From contig NZ_JAJOZB010000001.1 in the NCBI RefSeq assembly GCF_023701745.1, forward strand, positions 1,488,001 through 1,552,000: 64,000 nucleotides of DNA, given 5' to 3'. Shown one piece after another: positions 25,101 to 37,100 of this stretch. Each line of letters begins with the position of its first letter. Position 1 is the first letter of the stretch. The notes beneath the pieces were generated by a model. The model did not search any database and was not told the DNA's origin. It saw only the letters and a list, made by a program, of their open reading frames with translations. The stretch comes from Streptomyces sp. RKAG293 (GTDB taxonomy: Bacteria > Actinomycetota > Actinomycetes > Streptomycetales > Streptomycetaceae). The translations under genes and the position numbers were made by a program.

Positions 25101-28100
25101 GTCACCGGCGCGGTCGCGGTCGCGGTTGCGGTTGCGGTTGCGGTCACGGACGAGGTCGCGGTCAGTGGGGTGCCGTCCGGATTCAGGTGGAAGTACTGAG
25201 CCGCGTCCTGCTCGCGAATCCACACCTGCACCCCGCCCGGCACATGGAGCTGCTTGCGGACGACCGGTCCCGCGAACCCGCCGAGTACGTCCGTGACGAC
25301 GTTCCGCGACCCGCTGTTCCCACTGATCAGGTAGGTCACATCGAGGCTCACCAACAGTCCGGGGCCGGTGTAGGTCACCGCACTCTCCTGGCCGGCGCCG
25401 GAATCCAGCGCGGTGGTACGGAAGGACTTCGCCGTGTACGGCTTGGCGCCCACACCTGGAGTGACCGTCCACCGCTGCACCGCCACCGAGAAGCCGAAGG
25501 CGAGCCCGACTTCACGCGAAGAGCCGGACTTCGCGGCGGTCTTGACCGCGTTCCCGCCGGTGGTGGTGTTCTTCAGCTCGACCTGACCACGGCCCACGAT
25601 GCGCGGGTTGCTCAGGGCCCCGGCGAGCCGTGCCTGGTCCATCCCGTCGGTCATCCGCCCGTAACGGAAGAGCGGCCCGGTCCCGTAGCCGTCGTGCAGG
25701 ATCCGCTGGAAGTTGGCCCGTACCATGTCCTCGTTGAACGCCGACTCCACCTGCTGCGACGCGATCGTGGCGTATCCGCCGGCCACCGGGGGGCCGAGCG
25801 GCAGCGCCGCCGACACCTGGGCGAGGTAGGCCATCGCCCGTTCGTACGGCCGGGCGGACCGGGTCGGCCGGGGTGCGGGGGCCGGCTCCTCGTGAGTGGC
25901 GCTGGCCAGCAGGACCTGTCGGACGCCCTCCGGCAGCGGGTCCACCCCGTTCACCCGCAGTACGGCGTGGAAGCCGGGCAGTTCCACCGTCCGCGCCCCG
26001 TTGGGCACCGTCGGCTGCTCGTGCGCCACGGTGGTCAGCGATCCGGCGTCCCTCCTGACATCCGTCCCGGCGACCGGACGGGGGCTCGCACCCTCCGGGG
26101 CCAGATCGATCGGGACCAGCACCTGTACCTGTGCGGGCACCGACGGCACCGGCTCCAGCGCGCCGGACTGGTGGCGGATCGTGATCTCGTACTCGACCGG
26201 GACCAGGAACACGGCGGCTTCCTTGGGGCCCACCGCCTGCTGGGTACGCCCGACGCTCGTCGTGGCGGTGGTCGTCTTCTCCCACTCGTAGGTGCCCTTG
26301 CCCGCCACCTTGGGGACCAGTGCGCGCAGCGGTGTGGCGGTCCCCAGGCCGAAGGTGACGGACAGATCCGCTCCACCCTCCAGCGACCGGGTCTGCGCCT
26401 GCTTCCCCTCCAGCTTTCCGCTGCTCTTCGCGCTGCTGGTCACCTCGAGGCTGTCGCTCGTTCCCCGGAACAGCGCGGGACCGGTGGCGCGCGGCCGGAT
26501 CATGACCTGCACGTATTCCGGATGCGGGTACGGGGTCCGCCGGGTGTGGACCTTCAGCAGCAGGGAATCGCCGCCCCAGAACACACCCTGCATGCCCGAC
26601 TGCGACAACGCCGTCGTCAGGTTCCGGAGTGCGTTGGCGGTCTCCTTGAACTGCTGCCCCTCACTCTCCAGCCTGAGCCTGAGCCTGAGCCGCTGGGCGA
26701 TGGAGTCCATGACGTCCTGCGACCCACCCGCCCACAGCACGGTTCCGGCCCGGAGGCCGTCGGCGGCCAGGTGCCGTGCCGGCCCCTGCCGCTCGTACGC
26801 GTCGGCGGGGTGAACGCCCAGCGGGGAGCCCGGGTCGGGAACCCGCACCCGGACGCCCCGGTCGACGGGTACCACGGTGGTGCGTTCGCCCCCGCCCTCG
26901 ACCGCCACGGTGACGTCGTAGGTGATCCGGCCGCTGTACAGGTGGGTGGTGCCCGAGTAGCCGAGCGTCTGCTCCGCGTTCACGCCGGTGGTGGTCGTCG
27001 ACGTGTGCGTGTCCTTCGCGCCCGCCGCCAGGTTCACGCTGGCGCCCACGCCGTCGTAACTGCCGCTCCCCTTCTTCCCTTCGAACTGCTTGACCAGCCA
27101 CCCGAACGTGGCTCCGACCGAGACGGCAACGGAGTGTGTGGCGCCGGTGGCGGTCTTGTTCTCGGTGCCGAGATTGGTCCCGTTGTCCAGCGACACGTCA
27201 TCGGTGGGACCGAGCAGCTGAGGAGCGTCCAGCCTGGCCCGCACGCGGACCACGGCCCGGCTGGCCCCCAGGAGGGTCGCGGCCTCCAGGGTCGGCGACA
27301 TCAGTCGCTCGTTGACGAGTTGCTCGAAGGAGGCCTCCATGTTCGGCCTGCTGAGGAAGTCCCGCAGCGTCTCGTAGGCACCGCTGCCGACCACCCTGAA
27401 CTCCGGTGGCAGCAAGGCGAGTACGTCCCGCAGCAGGCGTCCGTCGCCGGTGCTGACGTACTCGGGCACATGGAGCGGCGGCAGCCGCATCGGCTGGGGT
27501 GCTCCTGCCACGGCCGTGGTTCCGGCGCCCGCCGTCTCCGCAGCCCGGATCAGTTCCTCCGCCCGGGCCGCGGCCGTGACCACGTGGGCGGGGACCTTGA
27601 GGACGAGGCCGCCCGGGGTACCGCTCAACGTCGCGGAGGTCCCGGTGCCGGCGGCCGGGCGCACGGTGACCTGCCAGGCAGAGTCGAAGGCGACCGGGTG
27701 CCAGTATCCGGTGCTGGTGCTGGCGCGCGACTGCTGGACCGCACGGTTCGCCGTGGACTCGCGGGCGACCGTACTGATCAGCCCCTTGACGCTGACGGTG
27801 GGACTGATGGTCCGCAGCGCCGCGTCGGTGCCCTGGCCGATGGTGAGCGGAACCTGAACGATCGTCAGTTCGGGTCGTTCGTTGGCCTTGTCGCTCTGGT
27901 CGACGGCGCCGGTCTTGCTGTCCCCCTGGCTCCGCGCGACCTTGCTCTCCTCTGCGCCGTCCTGACCCGTCCCGTTGGTCAGCTCGACCTTGACCACGGC
28001 CTCGTGGGCGTCCGGCCCGGCACCGACGGTGACGGCCCAGCCGTCCCCGCGCGCGGCCTCGAAGATCTCCTTGAACCCCTTCTCGGAGAGGGCGATGTGG

Positions 28101-31100
28101 AAGAGGCCGTCCACGTCGGCGTGATGGGAGAGCGACGCGGGCAGAGCTCTCCTGATCGAGGCCAGAACCGCGTCCAGGTCCGCCTGGGCGACGTCCTTCA
28201 CCTCGGTCAGCCCGAACCGGGCCAACCCGGCCGGCAGCGGACCGGCCGGCAGGGACGGAGCGGGCGGGGCCGGAGCCGCGAGGGAAGCGGCCGGCGGCTG
28301 CTCGACGGTCTGCGTGGGCTCGACCGACTGCGTGGGCTCGACGGACTCAGCGGGTTCTGCGGGTTCTGCGGGTTCTGCGGGTTTCGCTTGCTCGGCCGAC
28401 GGGTTGACTCCGCTGGTCCCGCTGGGGCCGCTGAGGTCGGCGTCGCCGGCCGGTTCGTAATCGGCACGGTTGTAGCGGGGAAACGGCTGCTCAGGCTGCT
28501 CAGCAACGGCGTCACTTCCGGCGCCGTCGACGGCGTCGCCCTGGTCGGTCGCCCTTCCCTTCCCCTTGTCCTGCGCGGGGATCCGGGGCGCCTCGTCGGG
28601 CTCGGCGGGCTCGTCCGTCCCTTCGGATGCAGCTTCGGACGCGGCTACTGACGGGCCGATGTCACCCGCTTCGCCGACAGTTGCCTCCGGGGTCGTCTCC
28701 CACGGGGTGTGGCCCGGGAACGGGATGCGATTCCGGGGAGACTTCGGGTCGAGGTCGAAGCGGTGGTCGCTCGCGAACTCCTCTGGCACGCGCTGGGGTT
28801 CGTACAGCCCTGCGGGATCGGCCGCGGCCAGTGCGGCCTGCTCCTGTTCCCGCCGGGCGTTCTCCTCGGCGGCCCGCCGCTGCGCCTGCTGGGCGACCTC
28901 CAGCCGGGCGACGAGCCGCGCCTTGTCCATGGCGTCGGCCCAGGCCCTCCGCTTCGTCTCCCTTTCCGCCGCCTGCCGCTGTTCATCAACCCGGACCTGT
29001 GCACGGGCTCGAGCAGCCGGATCGTTCAGCTCAGCGGCGATCCGCGCCTCGGCAGCGGCAGCCGCCTTCTCCCGCTGGGAAGCGGCGGGGTCGGCGGGGT
29101 CGGCGGGCGCCCCCTCCTCCGAGTGCGAGCCCTCCGCGGTCGAGGCCGCACTGCTGGAGGTTTTGAACGGAGCGGACGACGGGATCCGGGCGGGTATCTC
29201 GAAGGCTTCCCGTTCCGTCTCCAACCCCGTCTCCACCGACGTCTCCACCGACGTCGACGTCTCGCCGGCCCTCGATTTGCGGGGTTTGACCTCCTTTTTC
29301 TTCTGGCCCTTCGTCTTCGGGTCGGGCGCGACGACGGCTGGAGGCTGCACCTTCACCGGCGGGTAGGAGCCCTGCTCCGTCTCCGGAGTTCCCCCCGGGA
29401 CGAACTTGACCCAGCGACCCCGTGTGCCGTCTTCGTTGCGGAGAATGCTCAAGGGCACGTCGGGCCGGTTGTGGAAGATGTAGATCGACGTCGTGGAGGC
29501 CCACACCACGTGGTTGGTCCGGTCGGCCACCTGCTGGGCGACCACGCTGCCGTCGGCCCCTCTGGCACCGGCCTGGCAGGCGCACAGCAGGATCTGGCCC
29601 TCCGGCGGCAAGCGCCGCAGGCTCGGCCGGCGGCTCAGCAACGTTCCGAGGGACGTACCCGGCAGGTGTTTGTGCACCAGCGGCTCGTCCCCCTCCACCG
29701 CATCGCGTGTCGGCATCCAAGCGGCCAGATGCGTGGCATGGGTGAAGACCGTGTAGATGGGCTTCGTCACGTCCCACGGAACCAGCGCGATGGAATCGAT
29801 GTCGGGCGTCATGTCGCTCGAGTAGTCGGAGTCCTCGACCTTCTCGTAATCGAGGGGAAGGTACTGGAAATGCGGACTGGTGGCGTCGAACCCGCTGCGC
29901 GTGCGCTCGAAACCCCGGGTGCGGGAGTCCGAGTAGAAGACCCGCCCGCCCGACTGCTGGTTCCACGGGAACACCAGGGCCTGACTGTCGAGGTCCTCGT
30001 CGTCGATGGAGCCCTTGACCCCCGAGTCGACCCGCCGGCCGTCCTTCTTCTCGACAACCATGGTGGCGACGCTCGGCAGGCTGAAGCCCTCGGTCTCCGG
30101 CTCGTCGCCGGACTCCTGCGGAACCTCACGGATCCAGTAGCCGTGCTCCCCGTCCGCCTTCTCTTCCGCTTCGACTCGAATGCGACCCTTCACCACGCCG
30201 GACGTCACCGTGCTGGTCCACACGGTCCGCCCCGTGGCCCTGGCGATCGCGCGCGGAAGCTCCAGGGTCTCGGCCATGCGGCTGGGACCGAGGAGCAGGA
30301 GCTGGTGATCGGCGGTCAGTCCCGCCACGGCCGGATCGGCCCGCACCGCCTCGGCCAGTTCCTCCGCGATGAAGTCCTCGTGGGCGTTCTTGGGAAGGAC
30401 CACAAGGAACAGCGGCGCCTTCGAGATCTCGCTCAGGTCGCGGGTGTGCCTGGTGAGTTTCACCGGTGCGGGCTTGGCGGCGGCCTTCCCGCCCTTCTCC
30501 GGTTCCGTCTCCTTCTGACGCGGCCAGTGCCATTCGTACGTCGTCAGGTCGCCGACGACCGCGGCGGCCGGGGGCTTGCTCTTGTTCTTACCGAAGGCGA
30601 TTCCGACCACGGTCGTGCCGTCGGCATCTGTCAACGCGCCGGAAACATGCGGCTTCCTGGGTTCCACCTTCGGCGCGGGGATGGGCGAAGGGATGGGCGC
30701 GGGCGTGAGGCCGGCCGGCTCCGAGGCGTCGGACTCCGTGACGGTGGCAGGGCCGTCCGGGACGGCGGCAGGGTCCGGCGTGGCGACAGGGCGCCGTTGC
30801 GAGACCAGCTTCTCCGACAGCTCGTCCCAGACCACGGGTCCGTCGACGGCCGCCACTGCGTCGACGACCGCACGGATCTCCGCTGGTGTGGCGTGCTGGT
30901 GCGCCTGCAGGACGAGCAGTTCGTGTGTCAGAGCCGACAGCCAGCCGCCGGTCAGGCGGGCCTTCATCACGGGATATCGGGTGTGTGCGAGGACTTCCAG
31001 TTTCTGGAGCGCCGGCACCTTGAGAGCGAGGTCGCCCTCTTCCGGGTAGAGGTCGTCGTGCAGCTTCAGGAGCGCTCCGGCATCGAGCAGCTCCTTCCGC

Positions 31101-34100
31101 GACGGAGCGGATTCCGTCGACGACGTCTTCTCCTCGGTCGGCGTCGCGTCCTTGGTCAGTGTCTCGGCGATCGCGCGCAGCTTCAGCTCGGTGACCCTGC
31201 CGCCCACGCCGCCGGCAGCCACCTTGCCGGGGTCGGCTGTCGCGGACGCCGCGGACACCGCGGTCGGTTCTGCGGGTGCGGTCGGTTCTGCGGGTGCGAC
31301 AGGTGCCGCCGGCTCCGTCATCGTTGAGACCGGTTCCGCGGCAAACCTCCGGACACCCCGTATGTCCTCGACCTTTGCCTTGTTCTTGACTCTTTTCGCC
31401 TTGGCCTTGGCCGATTCCACGGGCTTCGCCTTCGGCGGAGCGTGCGATCCCAGCTCCGTTTCGGACGTGCCTCCTGGAACGAACTTCACCCAACGGCCCG
31501 TTGTCCCGTGCTCATTGCGGATGATGCCGATGGAAATGTCCTGGCGGTCGTTGAAAAGGCAGATCGTCGTCGTGGACGCCCACACCACGTGCTGGGTCGC
31601 ATCGGCCACCTGCTGGGCGACCACCTGGCCGTGAACACCTCTGGCCCCGGCCTGGCACGCCATCAGAAGGATCTGCGCCCGCGGAGGCATCCGCTGCAGG
31701 CTCGGCCTGCGGCGCAGCGCCGCACCGAGCGACGTGCCCGGCACGTTGACGTGCTTCTGCTGGTACTTCCCCTCCTCCGCCGCTGCCATGGTCGGCATCC
31801 ACGCGGCCAGATGCGTGGCATGGGTGAAGACCGTGTACATGGGCTGCGTCACATCCCACGGAACCAGCGCGATCGAATCGAGGTCGGGGGCCAGTTCGAC
31901 CGCGGTTTCCGCCCCGGGTTCGGGCACTGTGTAGTTGGTCGGCAGATACTGGAAATGCGGCTTGGTGGCGTCGAAGCCACGGCGGGTGAGCTCGAATTCC
32001 CGCTCGCGGGACTCCTCGTAGTAGAACCGGCCGCCCGACTGCCTGTTCCACGGGAAAACGGCCGCCTGGGTGAAGAGCTCCTCATCGTCCAACGTGTCCG
32101 GAATGTTGGCATCGGCCCACCGGCCGTCGTCCCCCTTCTTGACCGTCATGGTCTCGATACGCGGCAACGCCATCGTCTGGGGAGCCGTCTCGGCCGCCGG
32201 CACCGACTGGCCGGGAAGCGGGGGAACCTCCCGGATCCAGAAGCCGTGTTCCGCCCCCGCCTTCTTCTTCGCCTCTACTCGAATGCGTTGATCCGTCACC
32301 GTGGACGACGCGGTGTTGATCCACACGGTCCGCCCGGTGGCCTTGGCTATCGCCCGCGGAAACTCGAGGCTGTCGGCCAGTTCGCGCGAACCGAGAAGAA
32401 GGAGTTGGTGATCGGCCGGCAATACGGCCACAGCGGGAGAGACCCGCACCGCCTCGGCCACGTCCTCCGCGATGAACTCCTCGTGGGCACTCTTGGGAAG
32501 AACGACCAGGAACAGCGGCGCCTTCGAGATCTCGCTCAGGTCGCGGGTGTGCTTGGTGAGCTTCACCGGTGCGGGCTTGGCGGGGGCCATCCCGCCCTTC
32601 TCCGGCTCCGTCTCCTTCTGACGCGGCCAGTACCAGTCGTACGTCGTCAAGTCATCGACGATCGCGTCCGCCGGCGGCTTGCTCCTGGATTTGCCGAAGG
32701 CGATTCCGACCTGGGTCTTCTCGTCCTGGCCCAGCAGCTTGCCGGGGAGATGCGACTTTCCGGTCGTCACCGGCTGTACGGGCGCGGCAGCGACATCGAG
32801 TTCGGGTTCGGCGGTGGAACCGGGATCGGCGATGGGCTCGACCGGGAGGATGGCCTCGGGCCGTCGTGGCGCCAATGCGGCGAACAGCCGATCCCATTCG
32901 ACGGGTCCCGGTTCCTCGACGCCCGCCACCGCCTCGACCACCGCCCGGAGGTCCTGAGGCGTGGCGTGCTCAAGAGGGTGCAGGCCGAGCAGCTCGTGGG
33001 TCAGAGCGGAGAGCCAGCCCCCGGTGAGGAACCCGTCCATCGCGGGGTACCTGGCGCGCATGAAGGTCTCCAGTTCCCGCAGCGCCCGCACGGTGGAGTC
33101 GTTGCGAGGGCCCGCCTCAGGGAAGAGGTCGTCGTGCACCTTCAGAAGCGCCCCGGCACCAAGCCGCTGCTCCCTGGTCGGGGTGCTGCTGGTACTGGTC
33201 GCAGGTGCCAGCACCTCGGAGGTGTGGATCAGGTCCTCCTCGGTGACCCTGCCGCCCGCGCCACCGGCGTCGACCCGATCGGGGTCGGGCGTCACCGCGG
33301 GGGCGGACGGGCCTGATGCCACCGGCGGTCGTGAGGCGGATTCTTCGTCACCGGCCAGGAACCGCGAAACGCTGGTGGAGGTCCGGGTGGTGGGTGTGGT
33401 ACCGCCTTCCGGGTGGGTCTCCGGGCGCGTCTCCGGGCGCGTTTCCGGTCGGGCGTGCGGCGCCGGCGTCTCGACAGGCTCAACGGTGACCGGGGCAGTC
33501 CGGTGCGGAGGGTCGAGCGTGAGGCGGCCCGACGAGCTGGGTACGTCGGACGCAGCCGGGCGTACCGGTACGGCCGGCTCGTGCCCGGGAAACGTCGACA
33601 GGAGTCCCCGACGCTCCAACGACTCGACATTGATGCCGAGGTCGCCGGCGAGCTCGCGCCATGCCGTCCGCTCTGCCTCCCGCTGAACAGAGGCGAAGTG
33701 CCGGTCGATGGCGTCGAAGTCCGAAGGGCCCTGGTAGTCGCGGGCAGCCACATCCAGCCGGGCGTTCACTCGCTCCTGGATGCGCGCCCGGGCATCGGAG
33801 AGCGAGATGTCGCCGAGCTTCCCGGAGTCACCACCCGACTTGTCGCGCTGATCGGCCACCAGCTTCTGCCACGCGGATTCGTCTCGGGCCAGCCTGTCCT
33901 GATGCTGCTGATCCGCGCGGACATTCTCCTCGGCGACCCGCTGCCGTCGGTCCTCCGACATCTGCCATCTGGCGTCGGCGTCCGCCTTGGCCTGGGCCGT
34001 CGCATTGAGTCTCTTCTGCAGCCGGGCCTTGGCCTCCGGGCTCTCCGCGTACGTCTTGGCCCGCGCCTCGGCGGCGTCGCCCGCCGTGCCGGATTCTCCC

Positions 34101-37100
34101 GCGCCGGGTTTCCCGCCGACGGCTGCGTCGCCGTGCTCTCCCGAGCCGAGCGCCTCACCCTCGCCGGGGAAGTGGCCATCGGCGGAGTTCTCGTTCGCGG
34201 TCCCCGAAGGTTCGTGCTCCGTCGTACGCGACGACGACCCGCTCGACTCCGCCGGCCGGCCGGCCGGCGCCGTCTCGGTGCTGCTCCCCGAGGACTTCCC
34301 TCGGGTCGCGGTACCACCCCCGCCGTCCCCGCCTTCACCGCGACCCATCGGTCCCCCCGTCGGCGGCTCGTCGGGTTTGAGGTCGGCAATCGTCATCATT
34401 TCGCCGGCCCTCGGCGACTTGGCCGCCTTCAGCACCGGCCTGGCCTCAGGTTCACGCGCTGGTTCCAGAGTGAAACGGCGATCGTCGGCCGCATTGGCCC
34501 GCGACTGCGCATCACGATCCCGCACCGCCGCCACCTCGGCCGCGGCCTTGCCCTTGACGGCGCCCTCCGTCGGCGGTCCGGACACCTCCGCCGGCTTACC
34601 CGCCGCCGAACCCTTCCCGGTACCCGGCTTGTTGCCTTCTCCGGTGAACGGCTCCGGCTTGGGTGCCGGGGTCTTGCCCAGGTCGGCGATCGTTCCTACT
34701 TCGCCGGCACGCGGTGATACGCGTGCCGTCGATCCCGGCCCGACCTCAGGTTCACGCGCTGGTTCCAGCGTGAAACGACGCTCGTCGGCCGCATTGGCCC
34801 GCGACTGCGCATCACGATTCCGCACCGCCGCCACCTCAGCTGCGGCCTTGCCCTTGACGGTGCCCTCAGTGGGCGGCCCGGACACCTCCGCCGGCTTGCC
34901 TGCCGCCGAACCCTTCCCGGTACCCGGCTTGTTGCCTTCTCCGGTGAACGGCTCAGGTTTCGGTGCCGGGGTCTTGCCCAGGTCAGCGATCGTTCCTACT
35001 TCGCCGGCACGCGGTGATACGCGTGCCGTCGATCCCGGCCCGACCTCAGGTTCACGCGCTGGTTCCAGCGTGAAACGACGCTCGTCGGCCGCATTGGCAC
35101 GCGACTGCGCATCACGATCCCGCACCGCCGCCACCTCGGCCGCGGCCTTGCCCTTGACGGTCCCCTCAGTCGGCGGCCCGGACACCTCCGCCGGCCGGCC
35201 CGCCGCCGAACCCTTCCCGGTACCCGGCTTGTTGCCTTCTCCGGTGAACGGCTCAGGCTTGGGTGTCGGGGCCTTGCCCAGGTCAGCGATCGTGCCTACT
35301 TCGCCGGCACGCGGTGATACGTGTGCCGTCGATCCCGGCCCGACCTCAGGTTCACGCGCTGGTTCCAGCGTGAAACGACGCTCGTCGGCCGCATTGGCAC
35401 GCGACTGCGCATCACGATCCCGCACCGCCGCCACCTCAGCTGCGGCCTTGCCCTTGACAGTGCCCTCCGTCGGCGGCCCAGACACCTCCGCCGGCCGGCC
35501 CGCCGCCGAACCCTCGCCCCTTCCCAGGGAGTTGCCCTCTCCGGTGAACGGCTCCGGCTTCGGTGCCGGAGCCTTGCCCAGATCGGCGAACGTCCCCACC
35601 TCGCCGGCACGCGGTGATACGCGTGCCGTCGAACCCGGCCGGTCAGCCGCAGCACCCTCGGCGCCCGGTTCACGAGCCGGCTCTACGGTGAACCGGCGAT
35701 CGTCGGCCGCATTGGCACGCGACTGCGCATCACGATTCCGCACCGCCGCCACCTCGGCCGCGGCCTTGCCCTTGACGGTTCCCTCAGTCGGCGGCCCGGA
35801 CACCTCCGCCGGCCGGCCCGCCGCCGAACCCTCGCTCCTTCCGAGGGAGTTGCCTTCGCCCGAGAACGACTTGGTCGTCACCGCCTTCAGAGCCTTGTCA
35901 TTCTCGTGAACCGTCCACTTCCGGCCTTCCCCAGGCGACGCCTCGGACGCCCCCGGCCTCCCGCCCGGCGCACCCTGGCCGGCCTTGCCGTCGCCGCCCT
36001 TCGACGGAGCGCTGCTGCCGTCCCTGGATCCCTTGGCGGACACCGAGGTGTTCGCGGAATTCTCCAGGGTGGTGGTCTCTGAACCGGAGGCCGTCTTCTG
36101 TGAAGTGTTCACGGAATTCGAGCCGGACCCGGCCTCGTTCACCGGCCGTGCGGTGCCGCGCGCTGTCTGCGGGACCTCGGTGAACTTCTTGATGATGCCG
36201 TGCTTGCCGGCACCGGAGTCGGAGCCGGAGCCGGACGCCTCCTTGACTCCGTCCCCCGCGGCAGCGGACTTCGTGGAGGTGGGGTTGGTCTGGTTGAGCG
36301 ACGCGGGGTCCTGCCCGCTCCGGACGTTCGGTGACGTTCCGTCACCTGTCGTACCCTTCCCCATCTCCTTGGGCTGCTGCTCGAAGGAGGACTTGTAGTT
36401 CTGGGAGTTGGGGCTCTCGGACGTTCGGTTGCCACCGCCCGGTGACGCGCTCGGCTCGCCCGGTGCCCTGGTGCCGTGCCCGGGAGTGGACGTGGACGGG
36501 TCCGGTACTGCGCGGGAGGCGGGATCCGGGGTCGCGGTCCGCTGTGCTGCGGGGGAATGGGTGTCGGCGTTCTCGCCGATGCCCCGTCCCGGGGACGGAT
36601 TCCCCGAGTGGCCGGAGCCGGGCGCCGTACCGGGGCCGCCCAGCCCCGGAGTGCCCGGCTGGTCCGTCCCGGCGCCGGGAGTGTGCGCGTTCTTCCCGTC
36701 CGGGATCCCCAGAACCGGCTCGTGGCCGGTCCCCTGGCCGCCGGCCCGGTCGCTACCGATTCTCGGCGCGTCCGCGCCCGGCGCGCCCGGTGTCCCCGAC
36801 CTGCCCGGCGTGATGGGCGGAGCGCTGTTGCCCGAGTTGAGCACCGGGGTTTCCCCGCCGCCGCCCGGGCCGGGCCTGGGCGGTGTCGTTTCGGGCGGGC
36901 GCCCGCCGGGGGCGAGGATGGGCTCCACCGGCCGGGGCCCGTTCGGGCCCAGGCCGCCGACCGGGGTGGGGCCTCCCGTTCCCGGCCCGCGGAGGGCCGG
37001 CGGCGGCATCTCCCCCGGAACCGGGACCTGGTGAACGCCCCCCTCGCCGACCCCCGCTGTCCCGGGTGTCTTGGGGACGGTCGGTTTGGGCACTGGGACC

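Noticed and set aside
24377..28651. 1424-codon open frame on the plus strand
   Set aside because: It is antisense to the giant gene. The translation is rich in Arg, Gly, His and Gln without motifs, as expected from the complement of GC-rich codons.
34378..35865. CRISPR-like array
   Set aside because: The repeats are 300 bp, in frame and coding, with no 20-40-bp repeat/spacer alternation and no cas genes.
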